The position numbers and the translations under genes are program-made. The notes under the pieces were generated by a model. It was not told the origin of the DNA and did no database searches. It saw only the letters and a list, made by a program, of their open reading frames with translations. Shown one piece after another: positions 59,454-64,000 of a stretch of DNA of 64,000 nt (positions within the stretch are counted from its first letter, which is position 1; the number at the start of each line of letters is the position of its first letter). This DNA comes from Branchiostoma floridae (Eukaryota; Chordata; Leptocardii; Amphioxiformes; Branchiostomatidae), in contig NC_049981.1 in NCBI RefSeq assembly GCF_000003815.2, positions 32,046,469 through 32,110,468 of the forward strand. Direction: 5' to 3'.

Positions 59454-62400
59454 GATATAGTATGTACATGTACAAGAGAGCCTAGTAGTAGAGAGAACAG
59501 TCAAATGTTGCTTTTCTTTCCATATTTGACGACACATATACAAAAGCACTGGTTTTAAGCTTGGCAAAAAAAACTGTGTTTTTGTAACCATGAAACAGTG
59601 TTTCTTTTTGAAGTTGCCCAATTCCTTGGCATCGAGTTTCTGAAAGTTTTACCACTATTCTTGTGAAGATAAAGACACTCTGCAGTTGATTTGGGTACTC
59701 TTTATTATTCTGAGCACTTGTCGAATTACTGCCCTACCGTGATTTCCCTGTTTTTGGCCAAATAATGGAAATTCGCCCCAATACTTGCTGCCCTGTTGCC
59801 ATGGCAACCAAGAATATTAAGCCAAAACCTGATAGAAAGGTATCTTGGAGTGTAATGTATCATGTAATTACACAAAATGTGCAAAAAGAACTGAAGTAAT
59901 GCAGTCAGTGCTTGCAGACCTTAGCAATGTCACACAAGTACATGGCGAGGGGGGTATCCAAACTTCAGGGGGTATGTACAGGGGGGTTAGAGTTTTACGA
60001 TTGCCTAATTTTTGTGATTTCTGTGTTTATATAGATCATCTCCATATTTTAGGATGCGTATTTCAAAAAGTTTGTACTAATGTCCCCCCCTAATGTTAAA
60101 CCTGGACAAACCAAGTCGGGGGTAAACTTTGCAAAGACCTTCACTGTGCGAAAGGGTGTGATTTCCGGACAAAGTCGGAGTTGACATTTCTGGACATGCT
60201 AAAATTCGGACTGTGTTTGGACACCGATGTTCAATATCATGATTCAGGTATTGTGTGCTTTGTTGCGTATCCGGACAAATAAGACTTTCCTGTTTTTCAA
60301 GATACGTATCATTAAGGTTTATTGCTTCCGAATACGTGATATGTCTCACATTTTTAATACCATTGATATTTGATATATCCAAAATCTATTAAGTTAGGAA
60401 TTGATTCAGCGCATATCCGGACGATCATCAGGCTCATAAAGCTCGATCGACAATACTCCACACCAGCGGTGCAGTGTGAAAAAGCTTCATGTCCGGACAA
60501 TATCATGAGCCAAGTTCACTCGTAAAACTCCGGATAGCGGTGCAGAACGTTGGCGTGGTCACTAAACATAAACTGTGCGACTTCTAGGGCGGCAGGACTT
60601 TCAAGGCAGATAATGGCCTACACCGCGCCACCGCACGGCACGCAATTTTTGCTAATTTACGCCAAACGGTAAGTACATGATGCATTTTAGGTGTTTTAGG
60701 TATTCACTATCGACATCATTTGAAAGGATTTCCTGGAAGGTTTTGAATCGATCGTCTGTGGCTCTTTTTAAAACTTGAGACAACCAATGAGGGCCAATAC
60801 AAGTGAAGCTTTCCTTCAACAACATGATATTTATCAAATGGCAGTCCACGCCGCTGAACTACAGCCAATCAGAAAGCAGATTTCCTGGTATCTCCCCATC
60901 CCTACCATTTTTCTGCACAGCGATACAATTTAAGGTTGTGCCAATGTTTTACATCAATGATAAGCTGGTATAGACGTAGAGACAAAAATAGTGGAGAAAC
61001 GGACTTAATTACAAGTCTTTATTTATTAGCATGCCGTCCATTTCTTCTAATTTTGTAAACTAAAATTTTCAGTTTGCGTTAGAAATGTGGCAAAGTGGTC
61101 AATGTCGGCCTTTTCTAAGAATAACATGTTTTGAAAGGGAAATGCACGTTACTGTCTCCACATAATTTTGTATTGTTGTTTTAATTTCGAATTATTAGGA
61201 AACCAGTATGTTGCAAGTAGATAGCGGAACAGAATGATATCATTGCGTTACATTTCTAATGGTTTAAGTTAACCCTGCATTTTGTTGTGTCAATTTGTAT
61301 TTGTTATTTGCTTTCATTATGGGCCCGATTCAATGTTGACAGACCGGAGTGTTATCATTTCATTGACCAAAGCTGATCCTATCATTTCATTGGCTGACTG
61401 AAATGCTGTCGATCATTGGTTAACAATGCCGTCATGCTGATTGGGTGGTTCCATTTGATGATGTTCAGAGGACGCCTTGATCTGAAAAAATATCTCGCGT
61501 CCAGAAATTTTGAAAAAAAAATCTGATTTTATGAATGAAAGCAGGTGAAGGAAGGAATTGCTTCATGCGGTGGAATATTCATTGTTTTCTTTAAAGACAG
61601 AAGATTCACCTGAACTTCCTGACTGGAGCTGTCCATGTAAGGTTGTTGCTGCTACACCTACATCACTGTTAATGTTTGCTTTTGTAAATGGACTATCTAC
61701 ATAGCAACTTGGGAAGATCAGTTTGAAAAGAAAGGCTACCATGTTTAGGTAAACATCTTTGATGAATAGTTATTTCCTGATGACATGTAAAACTTTAAAA
61801 TGTCAACATTTCACACTGACTTCAAGAAAACTTATACACTACGAGAAAGTTGTAATCACAAGAAAAGTAGGGAGTTTAGTAATAACTGTACAGTCCGGCC
61901 ACATTAATTGGTTTCACGGTTGCCAATGTTGATGTAATGTTTTTGTAAAGCATACAGCAGATTATGACAGGCATTAGTTACCTATATCTAACATGTTAGG
62001 AAATATTAAGTATGAAAAGAGTTGTTTTTTTAATACAACACGATCACATGACCGATTGCAGTGTAAGTACCCATGTACATGTTTCACTGGGTATTACTTG
62101 CCCAAACATTCATGTTACATCATATACGTCACAAGTATGATTTTATTTTCGTTTCCTGGCTGCAATCGTCGCTCCAAACTGTGGAAATGTCACGTCATCA
62201 TTTACTTTAGTCAAACTTGACGGGAAACACTGAGAAAACCTGACTCCTCTGAGAGGATTTTTAGAGAGTTCTGTTACTGGGTATAAATGTATCTATATAA
62301 GTATATATAGCGACTGAGCTGCTTTTAAAGAATCACTTCGGTTCAGTTTGTGAGATATTTTAACTGTTTCCACGCTGAACATATCCGAAGTGTGTTGCCG

Positions 62401-63460
62401 CTTGTAGACTATATTCTGTAAAGTCATCACGTTTGGAAAAATGTGACTCCCCCCCCCCCCCTCATGGAAGCAGGGATGGAATCGCCCTGGCACATGTACC
62501 AAAACTTTGGAAATAAACTTCCGTTAACAACGCCACGGCAGCAGTGTTTGGGTTGTATGTGTTTGTAAGTGTGTAATACTATGTAGAATATGTGTGCGTT
62601 TATGGCAAAACGAAAGGGTTAAGAAAAATGCATGAAATGCTCACCAAAAATGTGTCTATTTTGTATATAAGGCCACAGCAAGTAAATTTTATGGATGACA
62701 TCCTCTGCAAACTGAAAAAATAGTGCGAAAAGAACAAGATTGCTTCATCTTCAAAATAGGCACCATAAGGTTGTGCTGACTGATGTAAAAAGATTCAAGG
62801 AACAAAACTTGGTATCAGAGCCAAGAAGGCATTCATTCCTGTATTCAAGACATGTACTTTTTTTTCAAAAGTGACACTAGTGTGGTAGACTGGCATCACT
62901 AACAAAGTTGGTAACCACAATCATAGCTTCCATACTGGTGTCACTGTTACAACTATCCAATAAGTTTCATTTCTACAACTACAGTCCTGGATACCTCGCA
63001 AGTGTCATTTCTACAAGAACACAATTATTAGGCCACAACACAATATATTTGCTGATTTTGGTACTCTATCGTCATGTTGACCATGCCTGCAGAAGAAAAA
63101 AAAATCATTTTTTTGTTTTAAATGAGGCGAAAATTAATGCGGGCGCTGATGCCATCCTTAAAATTTACTTGCTATGGCCTAAATGCAGAACTGTTAATAA
63201 AAAGAAAAGATGCACCGATGATAAATTATGACCTTAAATGACTTTTCAGATGCATTTCGTGCTTCTTATTTCGCATTTGTTTTATCTCGTGGAATCATTA
63301 ATTTGCTTCTTTCAAAACACAAGTCTCACTACTACGAATGCCCGAGCTTCAAGTGTTCTACTGCCGCCACATTTTCAACGGAACATCTCCAGTATCATTT
63401 ACAGTTTGTTGTTCCATCTTATAACATGGCAGCATTGACGATTAGATAGTAGACAGCTCG
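59454..63460. other. Intergenic, nothing convincing
   Basis: A long AT-rich stretch. Notable only: repeated TCCGGACAA/TTGTCCGGA motifs at 60,160-60,500, a CpG-containing patch at 60,530-60,640, a C run at 62,448-62,461, and decayed MITE-like ends (CCGGCCACATTAATTGG at 61,897; AGGCCACAGCAAGTAAATTT at 62,671). No exon with splice sites was recognised. Confidence 0.45.
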
Positions 63461-63483
63461 ATGGGGTGGGGGTGGGGGGGGGG

Positions 63484-63720
63484 GTGGCTTAACTTCAGGG
63501 TGTTTATCCCAGAAGCCAGAGGTTCTTGGTTCAAATCCTGCCATGCTACTGATCTTGTGCTCCTGGGAAAAACGGTGGAGGTAAAAAGCAGTGGAAGAAG
63601 AGAGTTGGGCCCCGCTTCCCAATACCATGCCCTAGATGCAGTGGATAACAAAACACTCTCTGACGTGTTTTTGCACCATGTAAGTGAACAGGAGAAGGGC
63701 TAGCAACCCCTCCTTGTACA
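63484..63720 (+). mobile_element. tRNA-derived SINE, probable
   Basis: A-box-like TGGCTTAACTTCAGGG (63,485-63,500) and B-box GGTTCAAATCC (63,528-63,538) occur at tRNA spacing, followed by ~180 bases of body including CCGCTTCCCAATACCATGCC. An 80-codon frame here is an artefact. Different family from the SINE at 26,718-26,986. Confidence 0.65.
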
Positions 63721-63839
63721 AATATACCGTTATACTGAAACAGCGAGGAAACGTGCGACCTATGTGCCACTAGGCACCACAACAACATCAACAAAGGGAA
63801 CCAACGCCCCGCCATTCTGGCAGGTTGACCCCAAGGTCA

Positions 63840-64000
63840 CCACCAGGTGTGTCGACACGGAACAAAGGTGGGACCGCTGACGACGCGACAGGTGTTTGTT
63901 TACCGTTGGCGCAGCAAAGGACGAAATAAGTTCGCCTCATAGAGGGGTGTTGTTCTGTGTAGCAGTCGGGACAGAAACAACGCTAGGGTAAGACGTCAAG
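63840..64000 (+). promoter_or_regulatory. CpG-dense right edge, possible 5' exon
   Basis: CpG-rich sequence (GGGACCGCTGACGACGCGAC) ends in CTAGG|GTAAGA near 63,988, a plausible donor of a noncoding first exon. A gene may start here and continue beyond the window. No coding sequence is visible. Confidence 0.3.

Noticed and set aside
60077-60382. 101-codon minus frame
   Set aside because: No family similarity, no splice sites at sensible places, and surrounding AT-rich repeat-like DNA.
63461-63703. 80-codon plus frame
   Set aside because: Lies inside a tRNA-derived SINE with A- and B-box signals.

Overview
The window looks like nuclear DNA of a cephalochordate (amphioxus, Branchiostoma-like). 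The evidence is small coding exons separated by introns of a few hundred bases to about 3 kb, high similarity to deuterostome proteins, many minisatellites and short inverted-repeat elements, tRNA-derived SINEs, and an ancestral Rel/IkB fusion (one NFKB gene with RHD, ankyrin repeats and death domain). I had no database access, so the species is inferred.

Layout. 1-12.6 kb: no complete gene recognised; mostly tandem repeats, MITE-like elements and (AC)n. 12,660-12,806 (minus): first coding exon of a PDZ-domain gene that runs leftward, leaving a head-to-head arrangement with the next gene. 15,174-28,027 (plus): sphingosine-1-phosphate lyase (SGPL1), 15 coding exons, 571 codons, with all intron phases consistent. 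28-33.6 kb: 3' flank, two large minisatellites and transposon remnants. 33,698-38,544 (plus): renalase (RNLS), 7 coding exons, 351 codons. 40,620-54,014 (minus), with a probable 5' noncoding exon starting near 57,355: NFKB p105/p100-type gene, 22 coding exons, 1016 codons. It has a Rel homology domain, NLS, glycine-rich region, ankyrin repeats, death domain and a C-terminal DSG phosphodegron. RNLS and NFKB are tail to tail. 57.7-64 kb: one terminal-exon-like open frame of unknown identity on plus, a tandem repeat element, a SINE, and a CpG-dense right edge that may be another gene's 5' end.

The genes do not form a pathway: one degrades sphingosine 1-phosphate at the ER, one is a flavoenzyme, one is an immune transcription factor. 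Their co-location matters for synteny, because the human orthologues SGPL1, RNLS and NFKB2 all lie on chromosome arm 10q.

The most striking feature is a recurring local architecture. At about a dozen exon-intron boundaries in these three unrelated genes, the end of the exon together with its splice site has been tandemly duplicated into the adjacent intron. Copies sit at donors (SGPL1 exons 12 and 13, RNLS exon 1, NFKB coding exons 4, 6, 9, 14) and at acceptors (SGPL1 exons 4, 11 and 13, NFKB coding exons 13 and 21). These arrays build much of the intron sequence and leave many decoy splice sites. I recall, unverified, that a similar type of repeat ('mirage' minisatellite) was described at an amphioxus Adh locus; the density and symmetry here deserve a systematic look.
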